From assembly GCA_016716305.1 (NCBI GenBank), contig JADJWP010000002.1:2168501-2232500 (forward strand): a stretch of 64,000 nt of DNA. Direction: 5' to 3'. The position numbers and the translations under genes were made by a program. Shown piece by piece: positions 7,956 to 17,013 of the stretch (positions are counted from its first letter, which is position 1; every line of letters starts with the position of its first letter). The notes beneath the pieces were generated by a model. It was not told the DNA's origin and ran no database searches. It worked only from the letters and a program-made list of their open reading frames with translations. This DNA is from Chloracidobacterium sp. (GTDB lineage: Bacteria; Acidobacteriota; Blastocatellia; Pyrinomonadales; Pyrinomonadaceae).

Positions 7956-9817
7956 GCTCCTCATCTCTGATCACTTTTGCTTCCCCAAGAGTCAAGATCG
8001 GTCGCGGGATTCCGCTTTTTGTGGACGAGCCGAATACACTTGCTGAACTTTTCGTTCAGGCTGCAAAGAAACACGAGCGCATCGATGCACTTCGATACAA
8101 ACGTAATGGCGAATGGCATTCCATCTCATCAAGTGATGTTTTGCGAAGAGCGGGAAATATCGCGCTTGGCCTTGATTCGATCGGGATCAACAAAAATGAC
8201 CGTGTCGCGATCCTTGCTCCGAACTCGCCGGAGTGGACGTTGACCGATGCCGGATGTCAGTTTGCAGGAATTATCGATGTTCCGATATACACGACACTCG
8301 GGCCGTCTTCGGTCGCCTATATATTGAACGATTCGGGTGCTCGTATTCTGTTCCTTGATAACACGGCGACCTATGATCGGATCTCGGACGCGCTTAAGAA
8401 CTGTCCGGCGATCGAGAAAGTGGTCTTTTTCGAATCAGACACGAACAGATCACACGGTTCAATCGATCTCAACACGCTTGAGAGTATGGGTGAGGACGCC
8501 CGGTCAGGGAACCCGGAAAGACTCGGAGCTCTTCAGCAAGCGGTTCAACCGGACGATGTCGCAACACTTATTTACACAAGCGGAACGACCGGCGAGCCAA
8601 AGGGAGTGATGTTGACGCAGACAAATATCATCTCCAATGTGATCGATGCTGGCGAAAAGTACAGCTTTTCGGAGGACGACGTGTCGCTTTCCGTCCTGCC
8701 TTTATCGCACATCTTTGAAAGGTCTGCGATGTATCTTTACATTTTCAATGGTATGTCGGTGAACTATGCCGAGTCGGTCGAAAAGGTCCCTGACAATCTG
8801 AAAGAGGTCCGTCCGACGATCTTTGTTGGCGTGCCGCGGATATTTGAGAAGGTTTACGAAAAGGCAAAACTCAAAGCGGCGCAGACGGGCGGACTAAAAG
8901 AAAAGGTCTTTGATTGGGCGATCGAGATCGCTAAAGAGACGGCAATGTTAGAGGAAACAGGTGAATCTCCTTCGACGCCTCTCTTACTAAAGCACTCTAT
9001 TGCCGACGCACTTGTTTATTCGAAATTGCGCGATTTCTTCGGCGGTAATTTGCGCGCGTGCATCACCGGTGGCGCCGCTCTTTCCGACAGCATTTATCTT
9101 ATTTTCACCGGTGCCGGTATCTCGATAATGCAGGGATACGGACTGACCGAAACATCGCCGGTGATCTCATCGAATAATCCAACAGACATTAGAATCGGCA
9201 CCGTTGGCAAACCCATTCGTAATGTGCAGGTTCGGGTAGCTGAAGACGGAGAGATCGAAGTAACAGGTCCCGGGGTCATGCTTGGATATTACAAGAAAGA
9301 AAAAGAAACGAGTGAAGCCTTCACCGAGGACGGTTGGTTTCGGACAGGCGATATCGGTGACATCGACAAAGACGGGTTTCTGAAGATCACGGATCGAAAG
9401 AAGGAGCTTTTCAAAACCTCGGGAGGAAAGTACATAGCTCCGTCGCCGATCGAGCAAATGCTGAAATCGTCCAGATTCATAAGTCAGGCCGTGCTCGTCG
9501 GCAATGATCGTAGATTTGCGGCAGCCTTGATTGTCCCGAATTTTGAAATGCTCGCGTCCTATGCATCGATCAAAGGACTCGAGATAAATGACCCTGCCGA
9601 ATTCTGCAGACACCCACGTATTCTCGATCTGTTCGAGCGACAGATCGCAACCGCGACCGACGGCCTGTCTCGATTTGAGACCGTTAAGAGATTTGCACTT
9701 CTCGAGAATGAACTGACTGTTGAGGGCGGCGAGTTGACCCCGACTCTTAAAGTGAAACGCCGGGTGGTGGAAGAGAAATACAAGATCGTGATCGATCGGC
9801 TTTTCAAAGATCCGTGA
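7952..9817 (+). CDS. Long-chain fatty-acid-CoA ligase (AMP-forming)
   Basis: 621 aa, ANL superfamily. It should activate fatty acids to acyl-CoA via an acyl-adenylate. Motifs: P-loop-like YTSGTTGEPKGV (about residue 208), the GYGLTETSPVIS adenylate motif, the GWFRTGDIGDIDKDGFLKITDRKKE hinge region (A8) and the C-terminal Lys domain. The overall pattern (long form, LSHIFERSAMYLY) is FadD15/ACSL-like. Its ATG overlaps the stop of the upstream TetR gene by four bases, indicating translational coupling and joint control through the palindrome at 7273-7292. No beta-oxidation genes are next to it in this window. Confidence 0.93.
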   Translation: MSSSSLITFASPRVKIGRGIPLFVDEPNTLAELFVQAAKKHERIDALRYKRNGEWHSISSSDVLRRAGNIALGLDSIGINKNDRVAILAPNSPEWTLTDAGCQFAGIIDVPIYTTLGPSSVAYILNDSGARILFLDNTATYDRISDALKNCPAIEKVVFFESDTNRSHGSIDLNTLESMGEDARSGNPERLGALQQAVQPDDVATLIYTSGTTGEPKGVMLTQTNIISNVIDAGEKYSFSEDDVSLSVLPLSHIFERSAMYLYIFNGMSVNYAESVEKVPDNLKEVRPTIFVGVPRIFEKVYEKAKLKAAQTGGLKEKVFDWAIEIAKETAMLEETGESPSTPLLLKHSIADALVYSKLRDFFGGNLRACITGGAALSDSIYLIFTGAGISIMQGYGLTETSPVISSNNPTDIRIGTVGKPIRNVQVRVAEDGEIEVTGPGVMLGYYKKEKETSEAFTEDGWFRTGDIGDIDKDGFLKITDRKKELFKTSGGKYIAPSPIEQMLKSSRFISQAVLVGNDRRFAAALIVPNFEMLASYASIKGLEINDPAEFCRHPRILDLFERQIATATDGLSRFETVKRFALLENELTVEGGELTPTLKVKRRVVEEKYKIVIDRLFKDP

Positions 9818-9868
9818 CCCGGCGTAATGACGCAGCCGGCGTCGCGAACCTGTCACGGCAAGCTTTTA

Positions 9869-10891
9869 TCAAAGTGGCCGGATCGGGATCCTATTAGGTA
9901 CACCGGTCACGAAATCCAACAAGTAGTCGGTGAATTTTTTTGCGGCCTTGTCGACCTCGACGATATCGAACGGCTTAAGCATAATATCGTTCTGTTCCCC
10001 TTTCTTGATCAGATCGTAATTTGCGACTATGACCTCGGGATCGGCAGCACCGACCTTTCGGCGGTAGATCTTGATATTCTTGGTTTTGGCCTCGCGTGTT
10101 ATACCGCTTGCCATTGCAACGGCCTGCATCAACGGCAGCCCACCCTCAGGAATGTTGAATTCGCCGGGGCGAACGACCTCACCTGTAACGTACACCGGTG
10201 CGGCCTTTTGAACGATGATTATGTCACCGGCAAATATCTCGGGGTTGGCTTCTTCTCGTCCTTGCCGCAGGCTTGCCAAACTATACAGTCGTGACGGAAC
10301 ATCCGGACCGGAACCTCCCCAGTTCTTTTCATTTGCCGGATCTCCGCATATAGGTGGCCGAGTACGAAAGACCTGTATCATCCCGCCACTCTTCTCAGTT
10401 TCGCCCCCGGCGAACGAGATCAATTCGAGCAAGTATGCGCGACGTGTTAAGACGACTTGCTGCTGCTGCCGTACCTCACCGTAGATGCTTACAGGCGGGC
10501 GACTATTACGCTGAGTTACACGAATGCTTGTCTGAGGGTTTTTCAAATATCTGGCGAGCAGTTTCGTGATTTCGATACGAAGTTCTCGTTCGCTTTTACA
10601 TTTTGCGTCGACCGGCTTATCGAAGAAAGGGACTTCGATCCGACCGTCCTCATCTACAGTGGCAACAAAATCGAACTGTGGCTCACCAAGTATCTTACCC
10701 GTGATTTCGTCTCCGGGCCCGATGAGGTATCCTCGAGGGGTCTCATCAACGCTTTGCGGGCTCTGGCCCTGCAAGCTAATTGTCAGAACCATTGCCAAAC
10801 TGAAATACGATATTGCTCTTCGAAACACGGACATACCTTTTGAAAACGGCCGATCATCTACATTAACTGATAATGTGTTTTGATTCAACAT
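9869..10891 (-). CDS. Polysaccharide export protein, Wza/KpsD-like (SLBB domains)
   Basis: 340 aa at the longest start. The N-terminal signal sequence is centred on FSLAMVLTISLQG. The ATG at 10834 would give a conventional signal peptide but has AAGG too close, so the start is open. A Poly_export domain (GYLIGPGDEITGKI, about residues 55-135) is followed by SLBB repeats (SIYGEVRQQ..., VYVTGEVVRPGEFNIPEGG). Unlike Wza there is no lipobox cysteine after the signal. It probably forms part of an outer-membrane channel for exopolysaccharide. It is divergent from the CapD-like gene and convergent with the acyl-CoA ligase. Confidence 0.88.
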   Translation of the reverse strand: MLNQNTLSVNVDDRPFSKGMSVFRRAISYFSLAMVLTISLQGQSPQSVDETPRGYLIGPGDEITGKILGEPQFDFVATVDEDGRIEVPFFDKPVDAKCKSERELRIEITKLLARYLKNPQTSIRVTQRNSRPPVSIYGEVRQQQQVVLTRRAYLLELISFAGGETEKSGGMIQVFRTRPPICGDPANEKNWGGSGPDVPSRLYSLASLRQGREEANPEIFAGDIIIVQKAAPVYVTGEVVRPGEFNIPEGGLPLMQAVAMASGITREAKTKNIKIYRRKVGAADPEVIVANYDLIKKGEQNDIMLKPFDIVEVDKAAKKFTDYLLDFVTGVPNRIPIRPL

Positions 10892-11029
10892 TTTATGGTT
10901 GGCGTTGCCAAGTATCGATGAGCGAACAAATTGTCAGCGAACGCAATTAAAAGAGGTCATTTGGGGTTGCGCAGAGTAGGATGTAGTTTCAAACTAGTAA
11001 AATCGATTGTATAGTTCGTTTATTTTGAA

Positions 11030-12997
11030 TTGAGAGATCGAAAGAACATAACAGACAGGCTTTGGTTTCTTAGGCGGCCGCTTCAGTTTTTGACTGATGT
11101 CGCTGTTTTATCGTCGGCGTTCCTATTGGCCTATTTGCCCGCGATCAATATTCAACTCGGTGACTATTACTTCGATACGGCTCTGAGTCAGCTTCCGCTC
11201 GTCGTCTTGGTACAATTCTCTTCGTTGTTTTTGTCAGGTGCGTATTCGATACTTTGGCGATATGTGAGTATTGAAGACCTCAAAGTGTTTCTGAGGGCGG
11301 CATTGATATCCGGAGCGATATTGATCGGTTTCAGATTTGTTCTCATTTTCTCCGATTTCAATTTGTGGCAGGTGCCGGTCTCCGTGATCATAATCGACAC
11401 GGTCCTTGGGTTTGGTGGACTACTGGGTTTGCGGGTGATGCGTCGCTTTGTGCATGAGTTTAGCGATAAGCGTTTGTTCTTCGGACCCACACGGCGAACC
11501 AAAAGAAGGCCGGCGCTCGTTGTTGGTGCCGGGCGTCTGGGTGCCGCGCTGGCTAAAGAGGTTGTTGGCAGGGCGGACTCTAATCTGGAGATCCGCGGAT
11601 TCGTAGACGATGATTCACGAAAGCAGCGTGGTAGCGTCGGCGGGATCAAGGTACTTGGAACAACGAACGACCTCGCGCGGCTCGTTGATGAACTTGACGT
11701 GAAAGAGGTCGTGATCGCGATCGACCAGGCGCAAGGTAAGGAGATCCGACGAATCCTGGAGATTTGCGGTGAGATCCCGGTAAAGGCTCAGATCGTCCCT
11801 AGTCTGAATGAAATAGCTCAGGGAAGCGTTTCGATCAATCGCGTGCGCGACGTTGAGATCGACGATCTGTTGGGGCGGGAACCGGTCAAGCTCGATGATG
11901 AGAATCTTCATGCGTTCCTCGGTGGCAGGACGATCATGGTCACAGGAGCAGGCGGCTCTATCGGATCGGAGTTGGTCAGACAGATAACCCGATTCAATCC
12001 GCAAAGATTGCTTCTGGTCGAGCGAGCAGAATATATGCTCTTCCAGATCGAGCGTGAATTAAAGCGTCGTTTTCCAGGAACCGAAGGTATCGCTCTTCTG
12101 GCAGACGTAAGCGATGAGCCGCGAATGCGCGAGATATTTGAGCAGTACGAACCGGCAGTAGTTTTTCACGCCGCGGCTCACAAGCATGTGCCGTTGATGG
12201 AAGCGAATTCTGTTGAGGCGATCAAGAACAATATTCTTGCTACATCCATGATCGCAAATCTTGCGGGTGAGATGGGCTCAAGCCATTTCGTGCTGATCTC
12301 TACCGACAAAGCCGTGAACCCGACATCCATCATGGGTGCATCAAAGCGGGTTGCAGAGATCGTTGTTCAGGGCCTGAATCAGAAGTTTAAGACCTGTTAC
12401 ACTTCGGTTCGGTTTGGAAACGTGCTTGGTTCGGCTGGCTCCGTTGTCCCGATCTTTCGCGAACAGATCCAACTGGGTGAGGCTATCACCGTAACCGATC
12501 GTGAGATGACACGTTATTTTATGACGATCCCCGAAGCATCTCAGCTCGTTTTACAGGCCGGAGCGATAGGCGAAGGTGGGGAGATCTTTGTTTTGGACAT
12601 GGGTGAGCCCGTGAAGATATTGGATCTTGCCGAGGACATGATCAGACTGTCAGGACTAACGCCTTATGAAGATGTTGATATTGTCTTCACGGGCATTAGA
12701 CAGGGCGAAAAACTTTTCGAAGAGCTTGAGATCACTGGAGAAGATCTGGTTAAGACCAAACACCCTAAGATATTCATAGGAAAGATCGCATCGTACACTG
12801 CAGACGAGATCGAGGGTCTACTGGACAACTTTCGGAAAGCGGTGTTAGAAAGCAATGACGAGATGATAAGGCGGGTTTTTAATAATGTCCTGCCGGAAGC
12901 TCAGATCGAGATGACCGAAGATACCCCCGCCGACAGCCATACCGAAACGAAAGGTGCGTTTTCGCATTCGTCCGGATTTGGCATTGCTGGGAAATAG
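11030..12997 (+). CDS. Membrane-bound nucleoside-diphosphate-sugar dehydratase/epimerase (CapD/FlaA1/WbpM family)
   Basis: 655 aa. Four N-terminal membrane helices (about 15-135) are followed by a first Rossmann domain (ALVVGAGRLGAALAKEV) and a C-terminal short-chain dehydrogenase domain with TGAGGSIGSELVRQI. The catalytic segment TDKAVNPTSIMGASKR has Met in place of the usual SDR tyrosine, as in UDP-GlcNAc 4,6-dehydratases. It likely makes a 4-keto-6-deoxy sugar for glycan or polysaccharide synthesis. The start is a TTG at 11030 without a good ribosome site, so the N-terminus is uncertain. It is followed 24 bases later by galE. Confidence 0.92.
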   Translation: MRDRKNITDRLWFLRRPLQFLTDVAVLSSAFLLAYLPAINIQLGDYYFDTALSQLPLVVLVQFSSLFLSGAYSILWRYVSIEDLKVFLRAALISGAILIGFRFVLIFSDFNLWQVPVSVIIIDTVLGFGGLLGLRVMRRFVHEFSDKRLFFGPTRRTKRRPALVVGAGRLGAALAKEVVGRADSNLEIRGFVDDDSRKQRGSVGGIKVLGTTNDLARLVDELDVKEVVIAIDQAQGKEIRRILEICGEIPVKAQIVPSLNEIAQGSVSINRVRDVEIDDLLGREPVKLDDENLHAFLGGRTIMVTGAGGSIGSELVRQITRFNPQRLLLVERAEYMLFQIERELKRRFPGTEGIALLADVSDEPRMREIFEQYEPAVVFHAAAHKHVPLMEANSVEAIKNNILATSMIANLAGEMGSSHFVLISTDKAVNPTSIMGASKRVAEIVVQGLNQKFKTCYTSVRFGNVLGSAGSVVPIFREQIQLGEAITVTDREMTRYFMTIPEASQLVLQAGAIGEGGEIFVLDMGEPVKILDLAEDMIRLSGLTPYEDVDIVFTGIRQGEKLFEELEITGEDLVKTKHPKIFIGKIASYTADEIEGLLDNFRKAVLESNDEMIRRVFNNVLPEAQIEMTEDTPADSHTETKGAFSHSSGFGIAGK

Positions 12998-13021
12998 TCG
13001 ACAAACCACCTCAGACCAATT

Positions 13022-14023
13022 ATGGCAATTCTTGTGACCGGCGGAGCAGGCTACATTGGCAGCGTCACCGTTGAAGCACTCCGGCAGCGTGGAGAGAAAG
13101 TAGTGGTGCTCGATAATCTAGTTTGCGGGCACCGCGAGGCCATTGAGGATGAAGTTCCTTTTTATGAGGGCGATATCGGAGACAGTCTGTTGGTAGATAA
13201 GATTGTTGCGACACATAAGATTACGGCATGCATGCATTTTTCAGCATATGCTTCCGTAGGTGAATCGGTGACCGATCCTCGAAAGTACTTTCGTAACAAT
13301 GTCGTAGCGACCATCGATTTGCTTGATACCCTGCTAAGCCGCGGAGTGAAGAAGTTCGTGTTTTCTTCAACATGCGCAATCTATGGTGAACCAATTCATA
13401 TGCCGATCGATGAGAGTCACCCGCAAAATCCGTCGAACCCGTACGGATGGACAAAGCTAATGATCGAAAAGGTAATGGAATCGTACGACGCTGCCTTTGG
13501 CCTGCGGTACGTCTCGCTTAGATATTTCAACGCATGCGGTTCAACTGAAAAACACGGTGAGGACCACGATCCTGAAACGCATTTGATTCCACTCGTTCTT
13601 TTTGCTGCGTTGGGTAAAATTCCGAGCGTTTCGGTTTTTGGCAGCGATTATCCGACCCCGGATGGTACGGCGATCCGCGATTATATTCATGTAAGCGATC
13701 TTGCTGACGCACATGTGCTCGCTGTCGAACACCTGCGAGATGATTGCATCTCTAATGCATTCAACCTCGGCAACGGGAATGGCTACTCGGTCAAAGAGGT
13801 CATTGAGACCTCGCGCCTTATCACTGGCCGTGAGATAAAGGCGTTAGCGGCTCCGCGAAGAGCAGGCGATCCGTCGCGGCTTGTTGCGGATGCAGCGAAG
13901 GCTCGTGAGATCCTTGGTTGGAATCCAAAGATCACCGAACTCAAAGACATAGTTCAGAGCTCTTGGGAATGGTACCAAAGGAATCCGAGTGGATATGCTG
14001 ATGCAAGTAGAAATTCTATTTGA
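13022..14023 (+). CDS. galE: UDP-glucose 4-epimerase
   Basis: 333 aa extended SDR. TGGAGYIGS binds NAD near the N-terminus. The catalytic Ser/Thr lies in FSSTCAIYG and the YxxxK pair in NPYGWTK (about residue 145). RYFNACGS and GTAIRDYIHVSDLADAH are typical of GalE. It interconverts UDP-glucose and UDP-galactose (or the GlcNAc forms), supplying precursors to the polysaccharide genes on either side. It sits 24 bases after the CapD-like gene and 27 bases before the aminotransferase, so the three are probably co-transcribed. Confidence 0.95.
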   Translation: MAILVTGGAGYIGSVTVEALRQRGEKVVVLDNLVCGHREAIEDEVPFYEGDIGDSLLVDKIVATHKITACMHFSAYASVGESVTDPRKYFRNNVVATIDLLDTLLSRGVKKFVFSSTCAIYGEPIHMPIDESHPQNPSNPYGWTKLMIEKVMESYDAAFGLRYVSLRYFNACGSTEKHGEDHDPETHLIPLVLFAALGKIPSVSVFGSDYPTPDGTAIRDYIHVSDLADAHVLAVEHLRDDCISNAFNLGNGNGYSVKEVIETSRLITGREIKALAAPRRAGDPSRLVADAAKAREILGWNPKITELKDIVQSSWEWYQRNPSGYADASRNSI

Positions 14024-14050
14024 GTCAATTTACGCCGCGATCGAGTTGTT

Positions 14051-15253
14051 ATGAACCAAACGAAAATCTCAAAAAATCGAATTTCAAGCAAGGCCTCTTC
14101 GTTTACCGAGTCAGTGATCCGCGAGATGAGCCGCGAGGCCGTGAAGCACGGTGCGGTCAATCTCGGCCAGGGCTTTCCTGATTGGGCTGCACCGGAAGAT
14201 ATAAAGCGAAAGGCGATGGAGGCGATCGATGCTGATCATAACCAGTACGCAATAACCTGGGGTGTGAAGAGTTTTCGGGACGCGATCGCAGAGAAGACGA
14301 GATGGTTCCTGGGGCTGGAGATCGACCCTGAGACTGAAATAACCGTCACGTGCGGCTCGACCGAAGGGATGATCGCAGCCATGATGGCAACGGTCGACGC
14401 CGGGGAAGAGGTTGTGGTCTTCGAACCCTTTTACGAGAATTATGCTCCCGATGCTATCTTATCCGACGCAACACCGCGACATGTCGCGCTTCACAGAACA
14501 TCTGACGGATTTGCGTTTGATCGTGACGAACTGCGTGCAGCCTTCAATGTAAAGACAAAGGCAATTATCCTCTGTAATCCGAATAATCCGACCGGGAAGG
14601 TTTTCACACGTGAAGAGATGGAGTACATCGCTGATCTCTGTAAGGAATTCGACGCTTTATGCTTCACCGACGAGATCTACGAACACATCATTTTTGACCC
14701 GATTGGCGGAACGCGGCCCGAGCACATATGCATGGCAAACATCGAGGGGATGAGGGATCGAACTGTCGTCGTAAACTCGCTTTCTAAGACCTACTCCGTT
14801 ACTGGTTGGAGGGTCGGCTATTGCATCGCACCGCCGGATATTACTTCTGCGATCAGAAAGGTTCACGACTTTTTGACCGTTGGCGCGGCAAATCCGCTGC
14901 AGCATGCAGGTACGTACGCTCTAGGGTTGGCGCCAAGCTATTACGAGGATGTTCGCTCAGAGTACCAGCGAAAGCGTGATTTCATCGTGCCGGTCCTGTT
15001 GGATGCGGGTTTTAAATGTACTTACCCAGAAGGTGCGTATTATGTAATGACCGATATCTCGAACTTTGATTTTGCCAACGATATCGAGTTTACCAAGCAT
15101 TTGATCCGAGAGATCGGCGTTGCAGTTGTGCCGGGTTCGTCGTTCTATCACGAATCCGAACTTGGCTCGCAAATGGTCAGGTTTTGTTTCTGTAAACGTG
15201 ATGAAACGCTTGAGGCCGCAGCCGAGAATCTGCAAAAGCTAACCCGTGGTTGA
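14051..15253 (+). CDS. PLP-dependent aminotransferase, class I/II
   Basis: 400 aa fold-type I aminotransferase. Visible are NLGQGFPDWAAPE near the N-terminus, the substrate/cofactor segment CNPNNPTGKVFTREE, FTDEIYEHI, and the Schiff-base lysine in NSLSKTYSVTGWRVGY (about residue 245). The pattern resembles methionine/kynurenine/glutamine transaminases (YbdL/CCBL type) and aspartate aminotransferase subgroup I; the exact substrate cannot be read from sequence. It is placed after galE but lacks the features of sugar aminotransferases, so a role in the polysaccharide pathway is not implied. Confidence 0.9.
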   Translation: MNQTKISKNRISSKASSFTESVIREMSREAVKHGAVNLGQGFPDWAAPEDIKRKAMEAIDADHNQYAITWGVKSFRDAIAEKTRWFLGLEIDPETEITVTCGSTEGMIAAMMATVDAGEEVVVFEPFYENYAPDAILSDATPRHVALHRTSDGFAFDRDELRAAFNVKTKAIILCNPNNPTGKVFTREEMEYIADLCKEFDALCFTDEIYEHIIFDPIGGTRPEHICMANIEGMRDRTVVVNSLSKTYSVTGWRVGYCIAPPDITSAIRKVHDFLTVGAANPLQHAGTYALGLAPSYYEDVRSEYQRKRDFIVPVLLDAGFKCTYPEGAYYVMTDISNFDFANDIEFTKHLIREIGVAVVPGSSFYHESELGSQMVRFCFCKRDETLEAAAENLQKLTRG

Positions 15254-15363
15254 CGAAGCCGCTCGAGGCAACCCTGATCACCTCTTTACGCAACCAAATT
15301 ATTTCCCACAACGTAAACATTTGGAAGTCATCAGATCCTAGCTCTGAATATTGGAGGTATTTT

Positions 15364-16362
15364 ATGATTCGGAAAATTCTTGTTTTCGCAATAGGTTTAT
15401 CAACTGCAGCAATCGCTACGAGCGCTCAAACCCCTGAGCCGAAACGCGACGCCGAGCGTGCGGCCCGCGTGATGTCGTGGCAGATCGATGGGCCGGGTGG
15501 GTACATGGGCGTCCAAACAATTGATGTAAATGCCGAGAATTTTGCCGCATTTGGGCTCTCGGCTGTCCGAGGTGTTTCCGTCGATAAGGTCGTTGAGGGC
15601 TCACCGGCTGAAAAGGCCGGAATCAGAGCCGGCGATGTGATCTTGCGCTTCAACGGCGAAGACGTAACCAGCGCCAGAAAGCTCACGCGGCTTGTCGGTG
15701 AGGTTGCCCCGGATCATCAGGCTAACCTGACCATCTTCAGGAACGGTTCCGAACGAGAGATTACACTAACGATGGGCAAGCGTCCGATGCCGGTCTTTGG
15801 CAACGGGGCATTTGCGATCGGAACACCGGGTGCACCGGGCAATTTCGAGTTCCGTTTTCCCGATTTCCCGAACCTGCCTGGTGAATTGCCTAACGTTCAA
15901 GGAATTCCACTTCCCAAAGGCGATGGCGGAGATGTTTTTGTGTTTCGAGGGATGGGCTCACGGCAGATCGGTGTAGGCGTCGTTGGTTTGACCAGGCAGT
16001 TAAGTGAATACTTCAACGTAAAGGGCGGTGTTTTGGTGAATAACGTACGCCCCGATTCACCAGCGTTCAAAGCAGGCTTGAAGGCCGGCGACATCATTGT
16101 TGAGGTTGACAGAAAAGAGATCTCGAACGATATCGAACTGATCCGTGCTATATCCGAAAAGAAGGATGGAGACGTTGAAGTGACATATGTCCGCGGTGGC
16201 AATCGGCAAACGGTCAAAATTACTCCGGAAGAGGTAAAAGGCGGATTCGATCGCATGTGGACCGTTCCTGAAGCTCCGAACTCTCCGGACCGAATGAGAC
16301 TCGCAAGGCCAGGAAATCCGATTCCGCTGAATCAACTCATGGTTCCCGGTCGGATCCTTTGA
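15364..16362 (+). CDS. Exported protein with two PDZ domains
   Basis: 332 aa from the ATG at 15364, which has GGAGG at 15353-15357; an earlier in-frame start overlapping the aminotransferase is not needed. Signal peptide about 1-20 (ends IATSAQ). PDZ 1 is around residues 45-140 (VEGSPAEKAGIRAGDVILRFNGEDV) and PDZ 2 around 215-300 (VRPDSPAFKAGLKAGDIIVEVD). They are separated by a Pro/Gly-rich linker. No HtrA-type protease domain is present, so it is a peptide-binding or scaffold protein of the envelope rather than a protease. It ends at a bidirectional terminator. Confidence 0.85.
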   Translation: MIRKILVFAIGLSTAAIATSAQTPEPKRDAERAARVMSWQIDGPGGYMGVQTIDVNAENFAAFGLSAVRGVSVDKVVEGSPAEKAGIRAGDVILRFNGEDVTSARKLTRLVGEVAPDHQANLTIFRNGSEREITLTMGKRPMPVFGNGAFAIGTPGAPGNFEFRFPDFPNLPGELPNVQGIPLPKGDGGDVFVFRGMGSRQIGVGVVGLTRQLSEYFNVKGGVLVNNVRPDSPAFKAGLKAGDIIVEVDRKEISNDIELIRAISEKKDGDVEVTYVRGGNRQTVKITPEEVKGGFDRMWTVPEAPNSPDRMRLARPGNPIPLNQLMVPGRIL

Positions 16363-16380
16363 TTCGGTCGGCACCCATAC

Positions 16381-16407
16381 AAAAAAGGCGGCTTGTCCGC
16401 CTTTTTT
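16381..16407. terminator. Bidirectional terminator between convergent genes
   Basis: AAAAAAGGCGG / CCGCCTTTTTT stem with a CTTGT loop. It lies just after the PDZ gene and touches the stop codon of the minus-strand lipoprotein gene, so it can end both transcripts. Confidence 0.92.
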
Positions 16408-17008
16408 AGTTCTTTTGCCTACGGACGCTCTCTTTGTACAATTCGTTGGCTTCGCTGCTGTGGTCACGAGCCTTTTCCATCAATTCACGATAACGCTCAC
16501 TTCGCTGCTCAAAGTCTGTCTTTACGGTTTCGCGGCTCTGGGCGTTTTTCGGATCATAATTATCCCGCAGTGACCTTGCCGCCTGTCGATACTGTTCGAA
16601 AGCTTCAAGCTGCTTTTTTATCGCTTCCTCCTTGAGCCGTAAGTATTCCGCGAAATCACTGTTGATCTGCATATCCTGGGCTTCACGGATCTTATCAAGA
16701 GCGCTATTACCATCATTTGTACCTTCGTTGATAAGTTGAACCACATCCGCTGAGATCCTCTTAACTTCAACCTCGTTGTTGGCTTCAAGCGCCGCCTTCA
16801 ATTCCTGGCGCTTTCCCTCATTCGCTTTGTAGAGTACTCGGATCTTATGTAGGTCTTGGTTAGCCGCTTCGATAAGTTTGGCTGCTTCGGCCGTCTCGTC
16901 TACCGGCCCAAGCAACCCACCGCCCGAGCTTTTGCACGACGCAGCGAACGTCATCGCGAGGATCGCAAACCAAAGAGCCGTTGTTCTAGTTCCGTGAAAC
17001 AACCCCAT
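16406..17008 (-). CDS. Predicted lipoprotein with coiled coils
   Basis: 200 aa. The signal sequence has a lipobox (FAASC, Cys at about residue 25). The rest is charged, Glu/Lys/Arg-rich and helical, with heptad-like patterns (about 45-195), and lacks a recognisable enzyme domain. It is the last gene of the nine-gene minus-strand operon starting with speD at 24483, five bases after the membrane-protein gene. Function unknown; probably an envelope-anchored coiled-coil accessory protein. Confidence 0.75.
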   Translation of the reverse strand: MGLFHGTRTTALWFAILAMTFAASCKSSGGGLLGPVDETAEAAKLIEAANQDLHKIRVLYKANEGKRQELKAALEANNEVEVKRISADVVQLINEGTNDGNSALDKIREAQDMQINSDFAEYLRLKEEAIKKQLEAFEQYRQAARSLRDNYDPKNAQSRETVKTDFEQRSERYRELMEKARDHSSEANELYKESVRRQKN

Positions 17009-17013
17009 CTAAG

